35,781 nt of DNA from Pontibacterium granulatum. Lineage in GTDB: Bacteria > Pseudomonadota > Gammaproteobacteria > Pseudomonadales > Balneatricaceae. The notes beneath the pieces are model-generated. The model was not told where the DNA came from. It ran no database searches and saw only the letters and a list, made by a program, of their open reading frames with translations. The position numbers were made by a program, and so were the translations under genes. The DNA lies in NCBI RefSeq assembly GCF_029961155.1, contig NZ_JASBRH010000034.1:1-35781 (forward strand), written 5' to 3'. Below, piece after piece: positions 17,301-24,737 of this stretch. How positions within the stretch are numbered: position 1 is the stretch's first letter; every line of letters begins with the position of its first letter.

Positions 17301-20300
17301 GAACCGCTGATAAACACCCTCGAATCGCTGCAAAAAGGCTATCACCTGGCGCTTGATTGCGGCGACGTTGAATGGGGAACCTACTGTATTGCGGCTTACA
17401 TTCAGTACAGCTTTATTCTGATTCAGGATATGGAAAAAGTGCAGCCGCAGCTTGAGCAGTATATGCACAAAATGGAATCGTCGGGCCAAAAGCAGTCTGA
17501 ACAGTATTCTAGGTTGGCGCTACAAGCTATTGATAATATTAGGGGTTTGAGTCGCAATCCAACGGTGTTGGAGGGACGGTATTGCGAGGAAAAGAAAGCG
17601 CTGGCTGACTATCGAGAGAACAACCATCGTACAGCTGCTTGCTTGTTACATATGTACAAAGCTCAGCTGCATTACATGTTTGGAGAGTATGAAGAGGCTT
17701 CTTTGCATGGTATTGAAGGTGAACAGCTTATCTCCTCCATCCATGGCACCTATTCTCAGCCATGGCTTCATTACATCAGTGCTATGGCTCAACTGGCCGT
17801 ACTGCGTGATACCAACGTTTTGCAGCAGCCCGCCCGCGTCCGTCATATTCGTAAGGCGATGCGTCTGACCAAGGGGTGGGCAAATCAGTGTCCCGAAAAT
17901 CACCGCCATCATCATCTGATGTTGCAGGCCGAAATGGCGCGTGTGCAGAAACGGTATACCCGTGCCATGACACTGTACGATCAGGCTATTAACGCGTTTC
18001 TGGATAGTGGATTCTTGCTGGATCTGGCGCAGGCCTACGAGCGTGCGGCCCTGCTATACCTCGAATGGAGCAAGCCTAAAATTGGGCGCGCATATCTGCA
18101 GGATGCGCTTAAGGTTTACCAAACCATGGGAGCCAGCGCCAAAGTCGAGCAGATGCTCCACGTGTACGCTGATCAGTTGGATCTCGCGGAATCACAGGCG
18201 ATCAGCAGCCGCACCGTTGTCGGCGATAACCATACGCCATCGGTGTTGAGTAACCAGGCGATCGATATTGCCTCAGTGATAAAAGCTTCCCACGTGATTG
18301 CAGATGAGATCGTGCTGGAGAAGCTGCTTGGACGCCTGATGACCCTTGCGCAAGAGAACGCAGGTGCACAGCGTGCGATCCTGGCGCTGAAGCGTGGACG
18401 AACACTGTTTATTGAAGCGGAATCGAGTGTTGACCAGGCACCCTGCTTCTTCAGCAGTCTGGCGGTTGAAAACGGCGGCGATAAGCTGCCGGTTAATATC
18501 GTGCATTACGTTGCGCGCACCAAAGAGACTGTCGTGCTGGGGAACGCGCTGGAACATGAAATGTTTATGCATGATGGCTACATTCGTCAGCATAATCCTC
18601 GCTCCCTCCTCTGTATGCCGATTCTCTATCACGGGGAGTTGACAGCCGTACTGTATTTGGAAAACAACGAAAGCTCTGACGTATTTACCCGGGAGCGTCT
18701 GGAAACACTTCAAATACTGTCAGCTCAGGCGGCGATCTCCATCGAAAATGCGAAGCTGTACTCCAGTCTAGAGCAATCAGAAAGTGAATTTCGTTCGTTG
18801 TTTGAAAACGCTGTAGAGGGAATTTTCCGTGCATCGCCCGATGGCAGTTTCCTTTCGGCTAACCCTGCGCTCGCTGCGATTCTGGGATACGCATCAGCAG
18901 AAGCATTTCTTGACGCGATTACCGACGTGGCCAGCCAGTGCTTTGAGCGCAGCACTGATCTGGAAGCATTTATGGCGCAGTTAAATGATGCCAACCAGGT
19001 TCAGTCTTTTGAGACGCGCTGGATCAACGCAGAAGGCAACGCCTTAGATGTCTCTATCTCGGCCCGGCGGGTATTGGATGATAAGCAAAACGTACTCTAT
19101 TATGAAGGCTCGCTGACAGATATCAGCGAGCGTAAAAGCCGTGAAATTGCCGAACATGAACGCATGGCTGCAGTCGTCGCTCGGGAGAAAGCCGAAGCTG
19201 CCAGCGATGCCAAATCCCAGTTTCTCGCCACCATGAGCCACGAAATTCGCACGCCTATGAACGGTATTCTCGGTATGGCCCAGCTGTTACTTCGTGGTGA
19301 ATTGAGCGCTGAGCAAATCCAGCAGGTGAAGGCGATTTATAATTCCGGGCAGTCGCTTTTGTCGATCCTGAATGATGTGCTGGACTTTACCAAAGTTGAA
19401 GCCGGTCAGATGGAGTTTGAACGGCATAGCTTTTCCCTTCGTGAACTGCTGGGCGAACTCCAGGCGATTCTTAAACCTACGGCGGATGAAAAGTCCCTCC
19501 ATCTGGTGGCTCGCTGCGATCATGAGATTCCAGAATGGGTGTTGGGCGATCGCCGTGTGATCAACCAGATCCTCCTGAATCTCTGCAGTAACGCGATGAA
19601 GTTTACCCAGCAGGGTATGGTTGCAGTTCGGATCAAACTCGTTGATCAAACTGATAAGAAATGCCAGATTCGTTTTGAGGTTGAAGACACCGGTATCGGG
19701 ATTTCAAATGAGGCGCAGGAGAAGATTTTCGAGCACTTTAGTCAGGCGGACAGCTCTATCACACGGCGGTTTGGCGGGACCGGTCTCGGTTTATCTATCT
19801 GTAAACAACTGGTGGAGCTGCAGCACGGAGCTATCGGTTGTCAGAGCGAACCCGGCAATGGCAGCCTTTTCTGGTTCGAGCTGCCAATGGAGACGTCTAA
19901 GGATGAATCTGAGCAGCTGATTACGCATGCTCACAATCACCAGGTTGCGCCACTGGACATTTTGCTGGTCGAGGATACTGAGATTAACCAGCAGGTCACT
20001 GCAGGACTGCTGGAGAGCGAAGGTCACCATGTAACCATTGCTGACGATGGTTACACCGCCCTCTCCCTTCACAACGACAACGACTACGACCTGATCCTGA
20101 TGGATATTCATCTGCCAGATATGGATGGGATGGAAACTACCCGCCGGATGCGGATGCACCGCAACCCTGAAAAGGCCAAAGCTCGGATTGTAGCCTTTAC
20201 CGCATCGGTAACAGATGCAGAAGTACAGCAGTACCACGAAGCCGGTGTCGATGCCGTGCTGTCTAAACCGTTGCAGTTTGAGCAGCTGCATGCACTGTTG

Positions 20301-20699
20301 TCCGATGTAAGTCAGACGTTCGTAGAGGCAGCAAACGAACTCAGTCCGAGCACGTCTCCGTTGGTCGATGAAAGCTTACTAAAGCAACATCAGGAGTTTC
20401 TGGGTAAGGAGCGTTTTGATCAGTTATTTTCGCGCTTTACGTGCCAGGCAGATGAAATTTTTGATCAGATGGAGGTAGGACTGGAAACCAAAAACTGGAA
20501 AGATCTGCGCAGTGTCAGCCATAAGCTCGCAGGGGCAAGTTCTAACTTCGGATTGGTAAAGCTTGGACAGATCTGTAAAGAGATTGAGCTGTCTGACAAC
20601 AACGACCCTGGCTTCTTTAGCGAGCGAATTAAAGATGCTCGCGAAATGTACGCGCAGAGCACTAAGAACCTCCGGAGCTTTCTGAACGCTGAGCGGTAG
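14319..20699 (+). CDS. Giant hybrid sensor kinase: pseudokinase-AAA-GAF-PAS-HisKA-HATPase-REC-HPt
   Basis: A 2126-residue cytoplasmic protein without membrane helices. Domains in order: a Ser/Thr-kinase-like domain (1-285); a P-loop AAA/NACHT-like ATPase with Walker [10 protein letters not shown] near 330 and Walker [13 protein letters not shown] near 465; a long helical TPR-like region (about 700-1290); GAF (1315-1480); PAS (1490-1605); HisKA with His1641 in SHEIRTP; HATPase with NLCSNAMKF near 1753 and GGTGLGLSI; a receiver with Asp1929; and an HPt domain with His2068 in SHKLAG. In the kinase-like domain Lys37 and Asp150 (IDF) are kept, but the HRD aspartate is Gln129 (HKQISPDN) and the catalytic-loop lysine is Ser131, so it is probably a pseudokinase. 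The relay His-Asp-His is complete. It is coupled to the response regulator before it. The signal is unknown; an amine or product is a guess from the qhp context. Confidence 0.92.
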   Translation: MMSTLPGYRIIKHLHKGRRSNVSRAIRTQDDAQVVIKQLNANQATSEEIGLFQHEYDLLSTLDVPGVIRPLTQIHTEHSIATVFADGGGVSLRQLLNWESRPWHHWLPLAVALAEQVGRIHKAQIIHKQISPDNIIVDPENPAVGLQIIDFTQATHLQREQATWNYNQLAEETLPYIAPEQTGRINRAIDYRTDFYGLGATLYELMTGRPPFSDDDRMAMVHSHIAKQPDPPHVINRALPEVLSQIISKLLAKDASERYQSIFGLIQDLKTCQEEWQRNRRIEPFSIASEDRSERFVIPQRLYGRAGIIKQLLSCYDQTTRGHHSLVMISGYAGIGKSSLVHEIRQYVNARGGSFVSGKFDQFRRNRPYAAITFALQSLIRQLLTESESSIAQWRSNLLEALGDNAQVFIRLIPELELIVGKQPEAPKLALAEEQNRFSRLFIRLIQTLASADRPLVLFLDDLHWADLASISLIETVAQQRVSHLMLVGSFRDQEVSSTHPLATSLQRIRNAGMPLSEYRLEPLTLVQVNQLIADTLQYSPERCESLAQISMEKTQGNPFFLNQFLSTLYEEGLIRFSRGHWEWDENGIYQQEMTDNVVDLMVNKIQKLSPNTQQMLRLASCIGSPFSLRILSVVYQRTPQETSADLWQAIAERLIVPVDNFLLPDQSSADSTRYRFIHDRVQQAAYSLVSDAERLPLHLKIGRLALDNFSPEEFENRIFEVTNHFNVAHTLLDDAQERIRIAGLNLKAGISARDAAAFDSAYEYFNAGLGLLPETCWQQHYELALALHTNTAETAYIRNDFSQLQQLIDLVLANAQSLLEKVRLYEILIQAHVARNEFDAAMSTALTVLELLGITIPAKPSDLYNALIQLKLRLKLKHTPPAQVLDMPAMESDSVLAALPIMASMFGAIKFSSSELRPLIMAKQVELTLKYGLSPSSALAFAGYGGVLCGRYNAIDLGYQLGTTALAIDDKLPSRLTHHKTLSLFNAYIRHWKEPLINTLESLQKGYHLALDCGDVEWGTYCIAAYIQYSFILIQDMEKVQPQLEQYMHKMESSGQKQSEQYSRLALQAIDNIRGLSRNPTVLEGRYCEEKKALADYRENNHRTAACLLHMYKAQLHYMFGEYEEASLHGIEGEQLISSIHGTYSQPWLHYISAMAQLAVLRDTNVLQQPARVRHIRKAMRLTKGWANQCPENHRHHHLMLQAEMARVQKRYTRAMTLYDQAINAFLDSGFLLDLAQAYERAALLYLEWSKPKIGRAYLQDALKVYQTMGASAKVEQMLHVYADQLDLAESQAISSRTVVGDNHTPSVLSNQAIDIASVIKASHVIADEIVLEKLLGRLMTLAQENAGAQRAILALKRGRTLFIEAESSVDQAPCFFSSLAVENGGDKLPVNIVHYVARTKETVVLGNALEHEMFMHDGYIRQHNPRSLLCMPILYHGELTAVLYLENNESSDVFTRERLETLQILSAQAAISIENAKLYSSLEQSESEFRSLFENAVEGIFRASPDGSFLSANPALAAILGYASAEAFLDAITDVASQCFERSTDLEAFMAQLNDANQVQSFETRWINAEGNALDVSISARRVLDDKQNVLYYEGSLTDISERKSREIAEHERMAAVVAREKAEAASDAKSQFLATMSHEIRTPMNGILGMAQLLLRGELSAEQIQQVKAIYNSGQSLLSILNDVLDFTKVEAGQMEFERHSFSLRELLGELQAILKPTADEKSLHLVARCDHEIPEWVLGDRRVINQILLNLCSNAMKFTQQGMVAVRIKLVDQTDKKCQIRFEVEDTGIGISNEAQEKIFEHFSQADSSITRRFGGTGLGLSICKQLVELQHGAIGCQSEPGNGSLFWFELPMETSKDESEQLITHAHNHQVAPLDILLVEDTEINQQVTAGLLESEGHHVTIADDGYTALSLHNDNDYDLILMDIHLPDMDGMETTRRMRMHRNPEKAKARIVAFTASVTDAEVQQYHEAGVDAVLSKPLQFEQLHALLSDVSQTFVEAANELSPSTSPLVDESLLKQHQEFLGKERFDQLFSRFTCQADEIFDQMEVGLETKNWKDLRSVSHKLAGASSNFGLVKLGQICKEIELSDNNDPGFFSERIKDAREMYAQSTKNLRSFLNAER

Positions 20700-21103
20700 A
20701 GGATTAGCGTCAAAAACGACGGCAGACCTGCATGAAATTCATGTACTGCTCATCTTCTCGAAACGCCCTGATTTAAAGGCCTTGAGCGCAAAACAGGGTT
20801 CATGACCTTTTGAACTGTAAAGTTGTCTTTACACTTGGGAGTTCATAACATACTGAATACAAGATATTTTTTGAAAACGGTAGATTTTGCTAGATCACCG
20901 GTTTTGATTTATTCCACCGGTCGTATTTGAATAATCCTCCCAAGTTTCGGCATTCTACGATACTAAACTGATATACGAAGCTGCTAATTGCAGCAAATCG
21001 GGCCAGCACACCTATGTGTTGGAGATAAAGCTGTTGTAAATGCAGCGATACACTCCAGATACATTCAGCAGCGAGTAAAGGTGCTTGTATCAAGGAGGTT
21101 GTG
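20700..21103. other. Gene-free stretch after the hybrid kinase
   Basis: No coding region was seen. A hairpin at 20766-20798 (CCCTG...CAGGG with extra A/T pairs) may end the kinase transcript. At 20816-20833 an inverted repeat TGTAAA-N6-TTTACA lies in a promoter-like A/T-rich stretch that precedes the small secreted protein gene. The last 20 bases carry its ribosome-binding site. Confidence 0.4.
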
Positions 21104-21388
21104 ATGACGTTCCTTCCCACCGCCCTACTTAGTTTTCTCGCGGTAGTCACTGTGACATCCCCTATCAATTTGGATGCCCGTTTCTCAAATGAACAGGATC
21201 TGTTAATCGCCGGTGTCAGCCATGCCTTATCAGCGCCTGGTATGGTGGCGGAAGATCCGCCCTTAGAATTTGCTGATGATAGCAATCAGGCTGATGAGCA
21301 AACTGAAAAAACGGAAGCTGAGTTAAAAGACGAAGAGATGAGACGGCTGTATCTGAAACTGCTCTTAATGAAGGGAGTTGGGCACTAA
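21104..21388 (+). CDS. Small secreted protein, paralogue-like to the one at 7958
   Basis: A 94-residue protein with an N-terminal hydrophobic signal-like segment (TFLPTALLSFLAVVTVTSP), an acidic middle (about 50-75, many Asp/Glu/Gln), and the ending EEMRRLYLKLLLMKGVGH. The overall plan and the ending match those of the riboswitch-led protein at 7958 (LRSFYMKLLAVVSAR), though identity is low. An excellent ribosome-binding site AAGGAGG lies 6 bases before ATG 21104; a GTG one codon upstream is also open. No riboswitch was found in front of it. It precedes the Flp-pilin-like gene in the same direction, so both may serve the same surface process. Function unknown. Confidence 0.65.
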   Translation: MTFLPTALLSFLAVVTVTSPINLDARFSNEQDLLIAGVSHALSAPGMVAEDPPLEFADDSNQADEQTEKTEAELKDEEMRRLYLKLLLMKGVGH

Positions 21389-21486
21389 CGCAAAGCGTTT
21401 AACTGAACCACCGTACAAACTTAATGTTCAGGCGTGAAAACGTCTCAAGTCGGGGTATTCGCTATCGCAGACGCCGTTAACTAGAC

Positions 21487-21501
21487 TTTACAGTATGTAG
21501 A
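21487..21501. promoter_or_regulatory. Palindromic motif TTTACA-N3-TGTAGA upstream of the pilin-like gene
   Basis: A near-perfect palindrome 46 bases before the pilin-like ATG. Similar sites are at 27697-27711 and 32439-32453. Between 21389 and 21486 there are short hairpins (AACGC/GCGTT, CTGAAC/GTTCAG) in the intergenic leader. Confidence 0.35.
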
Positions 21502-21546
21502 CCGTTGTTACGTACTGCAAAACTAATAATTACAGGTGCCCCTGTT

Positions 21547-22491
21547 ATGAAACGGTTACTTAAAAAGCAAAAGGGGCTTACAACCGTTGAATATGCCCTT
21601 GTTGGTGCTTTGTTGTCAGCCGCTGTCATCGGCAGCTTTCAATCGTTGGGAAGTACAGTTGCAAATAATATTGTGAGCCTCTCTGATTCGGTGGACGGGA
21701 ATATGGTAACCACATCTACCACCTCGGGTGGCGGTGCTTCTTCGTCTGGCGGATTTGGCGGAAGTTCCGGTAGCTCAGGATCCAACGGATCTGGAGGCGG
21801 CGAAGGATCGGGTTTCCCTGGTGGAGGTAGTGGTTTTTCAGGGTCAGGCTCAACAGGTGGCGGTTCGTCCGGTGGTGGAGGTTCAGGCGTTCCTGGTGGT
21901 GGCAGTGATGTAGCTGCTGCAGGGACACCGGGTGGAGGTGGATCACCCGGAGGGTCTGGATCTGGCAGTGGAGGTTCATCAGGCGGTTCAGGCTCTTCCG
22001 GCGGTTTTACTAACACTTCAGGTGGTTCAGGCGCAGGAGGTACATCCGGCGGAAGTGCCGCCGCTCAGACAGCATCTAATACAAGCGGCTCTGGAGGTTC
22101 TGGCGGTGCCGGAGCTGATGGTTCAGGGGGAAGTGGCGGTAGCGGAGCGGCCGGTGGGTTTGGAACTGCGGCTATAGCAAGTACCGCCGCCATTACAGAA
22201 CACTCTAGTCAAAGTGCTGGAAGCACTAAAACCTCTCAGTCTGCGACTCAATCATCTTCCGACGGGTCCGATGGCGGATCATTCCTGAACTCGGCTGAAG
22301 TTGAATATGTGAAGAAAGCAGCTGAGGAATACAGTGAAGAGGCTGCTAGTGTGGTTGGTAACCTAGGCACAACATTCTGGATACTGCTTGTTGTTCTGTT
22401 CTTTGCCTTTTGGTGGATACTGACTCGTCTCTTTGGTGGTGGCAAGAAACAGGCGGATCCGAAAAAGAAACACTACGGAATCTACAGTTGA
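21547..22491 (+). CDS. Flp-type pilin-like protein with long Gly/Ser linker and C-terminal membrane segment
   Basis: A 314-residue protein. Residues 1-30 (MKRLLKKQKG, then LTTVEYALVGALLSAAVIGS) match type IVb (Flp) prepilins: a basic leader, Gly10 as cleavage point, Glu at +5 and Tyr after it, then a hydrophobic helix. Flp pilins are normally only about 50-70 residues. Here the helix is followed by a Ser/Thr part, about 150 residues made almost only of Gly and Ser with scattered Pro, Phe and Ala, then an ordinary charged stretch (about 245-270) and a second hydrophobic segment FWILLVVLFFAFWWILTRLF with a lysine-rich tail. No tad/rcp genes are nearby. ATG 21547 was chosen over an upstream TTG since it gives a proper prepilin leader. 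A terminator follows, so it is a single-gene unit. Role unknown; a surface spacer or adhesin-like element is possible. Confidence 0.8.
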   Translation: MKRLLKKQKGLTTVEYALVGALLSAAVIGSFQSLGSTVANNIVSLSDSVDGNMVTTSTTSGGGASSSGGFGGSSGSSGSNGSGGGEGSGFPGGGSGFSGSGSTGGGSSGGGGSGVPGGGSDVAAAGTPGGGGSPGGSGSGSGGSSGGSGSSGGFTNTSGGSGAGGTSGGSAAAQTASNTSGSGGSGGAGADGSGGSGGSGAAGGFGTAAIASTAAITEHSSQSAGSTKTSQSATQSSSDGSDGGSFLNSAEVEYVKKAAEEYSEEAASVVGNLGTTFWILLVVLFFAFWWILTRLFGGGKKQADPKKKHYGIYS

Positions 22492-22520
22492 AGTAAGATC
22501 TGAGTGGATAATAATTACGT

Positions 22521-22556
22521 AAACCCCCAGGCGGAATAGTCCGGTTGGGGGTTTTT
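22521..22556 (+). terminator. Terminator of the pilin-like gene
   Basis: AACCCCCA at the left pairs with TTGGGGGTT at the right, with inner GCGG/CCGG-type pairing, followed by a T5 run. It lies 30 bases after the stop codon. Confidence 0.88.
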
Positions 22557-22577
22557 GCATATGGAGGCGCCCTGTTG

Positions 22578-23534
22578 ATGTTGAAACCACTTGTACGTTT
22601 TTTCTGTATTACCGCTCTGGCATACGCAGCAGGTAGCTTTGCGCAGGATGACTGGCAATCTCCGCTTGAAAGAGATCACCCCATGGTAGGTAAGGTCGTG
22701 GACCTGCAGTCACAGAAACTGATTTCCCCAAGCGTGCTTCTTGAACACCTTGCGCGTGTTGAGGTTGTTCTTATCGGTGAAAAACACGACAACCCAGATC
22801 ATCATTTGATTGAAAAAAGGATCTTAGCTGCGCTTTCAAAGCAATCTCCTGATGTTGTGATGGAAATGCTGGACGATAGCCAATCTGCTCTTCTAACAAC
22901 GGTAGATCGCGAAATGAAGGGTAGCCAGCTCAAACAAAAACTGCAGTGGAATGACAAGGGTTGGTCATGGGCGTCGTATGGTCCTCTGGTAGAGCTAGCT
23001 GTATCCAGCGGGCTGAAATTGGCCGCGGGCAATCTGTCACGGGATCAGGTAAAGAAAATTTATCAGAGTGGATCTGAGGCGCTCTCAGCGGATGAACGGC
23101 TTCAGTCTGCGCTGCGCGTTAATGAAGAGGTCAAACAAACCCTGCTGACCGAGATCTATGAACAGCACTGTAAAATGATGCCACGTGAATCACTGAATCC
23201 AATGTTAAGTATTCAACTTGCGCGTGACGCGAGGATGGCAAGCGCTATTGTCGATTCGCAGGCATCACGTGTTGTGCTTGTCGCAGGCGCCTATCATGTT
23301 AGAAAAGACTCTGCGGTTCCGTTTCATCTCGAACTCAACGGTGCTGAGAAGGATGTGGCGGTTGTTATGCTGAAGGAAGTTGACGCGGATATCGATGATT
23401 ACGTTGCCTACCTGAAAGGTCAAAACACGGTGGCTGATTTCATCTGGTTTACACCAAAATCCACCGATCGGGATTACTGCGCTGATCTTAAACACGGTAA
23501 ATCTGAATCAAGCGTCGACACCACAACGGATTAG
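22578..23534 (+). CDS. ChaN-like (DUF399) secreted protein
   Basis: A 318-residue protein of the ChaN/DUF399 family, distantly related to the Tiki/TraB fold. The signature LIGEKHDNPDHHLIEKRIL near residue 63 and the later VLVAGAYHVRKDSAVPFHL near residue 240 are characteristic. Campylobacter ChaN binds heme at the outer membrane, and family members are linked to iron uptake; activity of this one is not shown. The N-terminus MLKPLVRFFCITALAYAAGS followed by FAQ is a signal peptide without a proper lipobox, so it is probably periplasmic. ATG 22578 has GGAGG upstream; the frame is open further up through the previous terminator, but that is unlikely. No other iron genes are near. Confidence 0.88.
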   Translation: MLKPLVRFFCITALAYAAGSFAQDDWQSPLERDHPMVGKVVDLQSQKLISPSVLLEHLARVEVVLIGEKHDNPDHHLIEKRILAALSKQSPDVVMEMLDDSQSALLTTVDREMKGSQLKQKLQWNDKGWSWASYGPLVELAVSSGLKLAAGNLSRDQVKKIYQSGSEALSADERLQSALRVNEEVKQTLLTEIYEQHCKMMPRESLNPMLSIQLARDARMASAIVDSQASRVVLVAGAYHVRKDSAVPFHLELNGAEKDVAVVMLKEVDADIDDYVAYLKGQNTVADFIWFTPKSTDRDYCADLKHGKSESSVDTTTD

Positions 23535-23635
23535 CCTGTTTTAAACAAGATATTTAGATAATTCAGAGAGAGTAGTACTCAAATACGAAATCCTTCGTAT
23601 TGCTCTAATACGTGATTACGTCCTTAATTAGCTTA

Positions 23636-23829
23636 ACTGTTATGGCTTCTCCAGCGAAAGAGTCTTATAACAGGTTGAGTTCCTGATCAAAGCCGAAAAG
23701 TCGGGAACTCTGGAGAGCAAGGATGCTCTAGAATGTTCAAGATTTTCTACAGTAAAGAGTTGTTCAAAGCCAAGAATCAATTCGTTACTGTCTCCATCCT
23801 AAGGGCACGTTGTTCGTGCCCTTTCTTAT
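23636..23829 (+). ncRNA. Candidate structured small RNA with four hairpins
   Basis: Four stems occur in a row. H1 23637-23673 has CTGTTAT/ATAACAG. H2 23677-23710 has GAGTTCCTGA/TCGGGAACTC. H3 23714-23729 has AGAGCA/TGCTCT with an AGGA tetraloop. H4 23801-23823 has AAGGGCACG/CGTGCCCTT followed by a T-rich stretch, like a terminator. A weak promoter fits just upstream: TTGCTC (23600-23605), 18 bases, TTAATT (23624-23629), giving a start near 23636. The AGGA loop in CAAGGATG resembles a CsrA/RsmA site. An ATG at 23733 opens a 40-codon frame that runs through the terminator and is not convincing. No known RNA family was recognised. Confidence 0.5.
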
Positions 23830-24335
23830 TTCTACCCTCTTCTACTCTCCCATAGCTCTCCGGTCTTTTTGTACGCCCTTTTAAGCGAAGTGTTTGTTAT
23901 GGTTCCTGAAAACTGCGTCGGAACGAGAGTTCATCGTTTATGTCGAAGTAAGCCAGCTTCAGTGTTGGGCAACGCCGCTTAGCGGGTTGGCCAACCTACA
24001 ACGCTCACGTAGGCTGGTCTTCCCATCGCGAAGCCCAACAATCATGGATCAAGCGACGGGCGGACGAATGTCACTACCTTTCTGATCTCAAACCTTCCAA
24101 TACTTTGCTGTTGAATTTATTGAGTCGGCTGTACAGCTCTCAGGCAAAGTTATCTTTATGGTTAAGGAATGTAGTGGATTACTGCTTAAAAAGGTTGATC
24201 GTTGATTGCCGGGGAAAGCTACCTTTCTCCTCGTTCCCGTGCTCTGCGTGAGAATGCGTACAGTTTTTGTTATTGGATATACCTGATAGGAATTTGTAGG
24301 GCAGCGTCGTCATCGTAGGTGATCACGGGCAGCTT
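23830..24335. other. Gene-free stretch with repeats
   Basis: No supported gene. It contains a palindromic repeat (23962-24040) and the left arm of the GTAGGGCAGC repeat beginning at 24296. Before the RNA candidate, at 23583-23600, a small hairpin (ATACGAA/TTCGTAT) may end the ChaN-like transcript. Confidence 0.4.
23962..24040. repeat. Palindromic intergenic repeat, copy 2
   Basis: Outer arms TGTTGGGC and GCCCAACA enclose inner arms TGGCCAACCTAC and GTAGGCTGGTC. It shares the words CCAACCTACA, GCGAAGC and CCCAACA with the element at 8407-8497, in a rearranged order, so both belong to one dispersed family. Confidence 0.65.
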
Positions 24336-24541
24336 TAGAGGGTGTCGCAAAACGTAACGAGCGTAGCTGAGACAAGGCAAAAAAGCTGCGAAAACGCACT
24401 TTAGGACGGGATAGACTGTAGGGCAGCGTTCACGCTGCCGGCAGCGTTCACGCTGCCCTACAATATGTAGGTGTAAATGAGCATTTTGAGCATATTTTTA
24501 ACGCCGTATCAGCCAGCGCAGTCGTGTCGCGACACCCTCTA
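24336..24541. mobile_element. MITE-like element, 206 bp
   Basis: Terminal inverted repeats TAGAGGGTGTCGC (24336-24348) and GCGACACCCTCTA (24529-24541) are perfect over 13 bases. If the outer TA is the duplicated target, the repeats proper are GAGGGTGTCGC. There is no room for a transposase, so it would have moved with an enzyme from elsewhere. Inside, at 24418-24461, sits another copy of the GTAGGGCAGC palindrome. Confidence 0.7.
24418..24461. repeat. GTAGGGCAGC palindrome inside the MITE-like element
   Basis: Arms GTAGGGCAGCG and CGCTGCCCTAC surround two tandem small hairpins, each GGCAGCGT-TC-ACGCTGCC. It is the same repeat family as the outer element at 24296-24553. Confidence 0.7.
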
Positions 24542-24590
24542 AAAGCTGCCCTACAGGATCCAGTATGAACCACCTCACCAAACTCCAAGC

Positions 24591-24620
24591 AAAAAAAAGC
24601 AGGAACCCGAAGGTTCCTGC
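24591..24620 (-). terminator. Terminator of the aldehyde dehydrogenase gene
   Basis: On the minus strand GCAGGAACC-TTCG-GGTTCCTGC is followed by eight T. Upstream of it on the same strand are two weaker hairpins near 24667-24720 (GCTGTGGGG/CCCCACAGC and AGCAC/GTGCT). Confidence 0.92.
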
Positions 24621-24737
24621 GAACTCCAGCATGAGAAATAGCTAGACAGCCAAGTGACAAGAAAAGTACAGGAAAAGAGCACACGAAAGTGCTGCTGTGG
24701 GGTTATTGAGCCCCACAGCTTGAGGGGTAAATAGAAT

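Larger units (their letters stand above)
24296..24553. repeat. GTAGGGCAGC inverted repeat, interrupted by a MITE-like element
   Basis: The left part starts with GTAGGGCAGCGTCG and includes GGGCAGCTT at 24328-24335. The right part is AAAGCTGCCCTAC (24542-24553). Together they look like one palindromic repeat split by the element at 24336-24541. Confidence 0.6.

Noticed and set aside
21389-21401. AACGCAAAGCGTT before the pilin-like gene as a third c-di-GMP-I riboswitch
   Set aside because: Only the GCAAAG word is shared; there is no P2 hairpin with GNRA loop before it and no P3 arm after it. It is a short hairpin with an AAA loop.
21639-22016. Proline-rich minus-strand frame
   Set aside because: It is only the complement of the Gly/Ser repeats of the pilin-like gene (GGN and TCN codons read as CCN and GAN).
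22545-22577. TTG start giving a longer ChaN-like protein
   Set aside because: It would begin inside the terminator of the previous gene and spoil the signal peptide; ATG 22578 has a proper ribosome site.
23733-23858. Small ORF beginning MFKIFYSKELFK within the RNA candidate
   Set aside because: It would be translated through the terminator-like hairpin, has no good ribosome site, and turns to low-complexity residues; the RNA explanation fits better.
24448-24684. 78-codon minus-strand frame
   Set aside because: It lies across the MITE end and the terminator of the aldehyde dehydrogenase gene; no coding signal.
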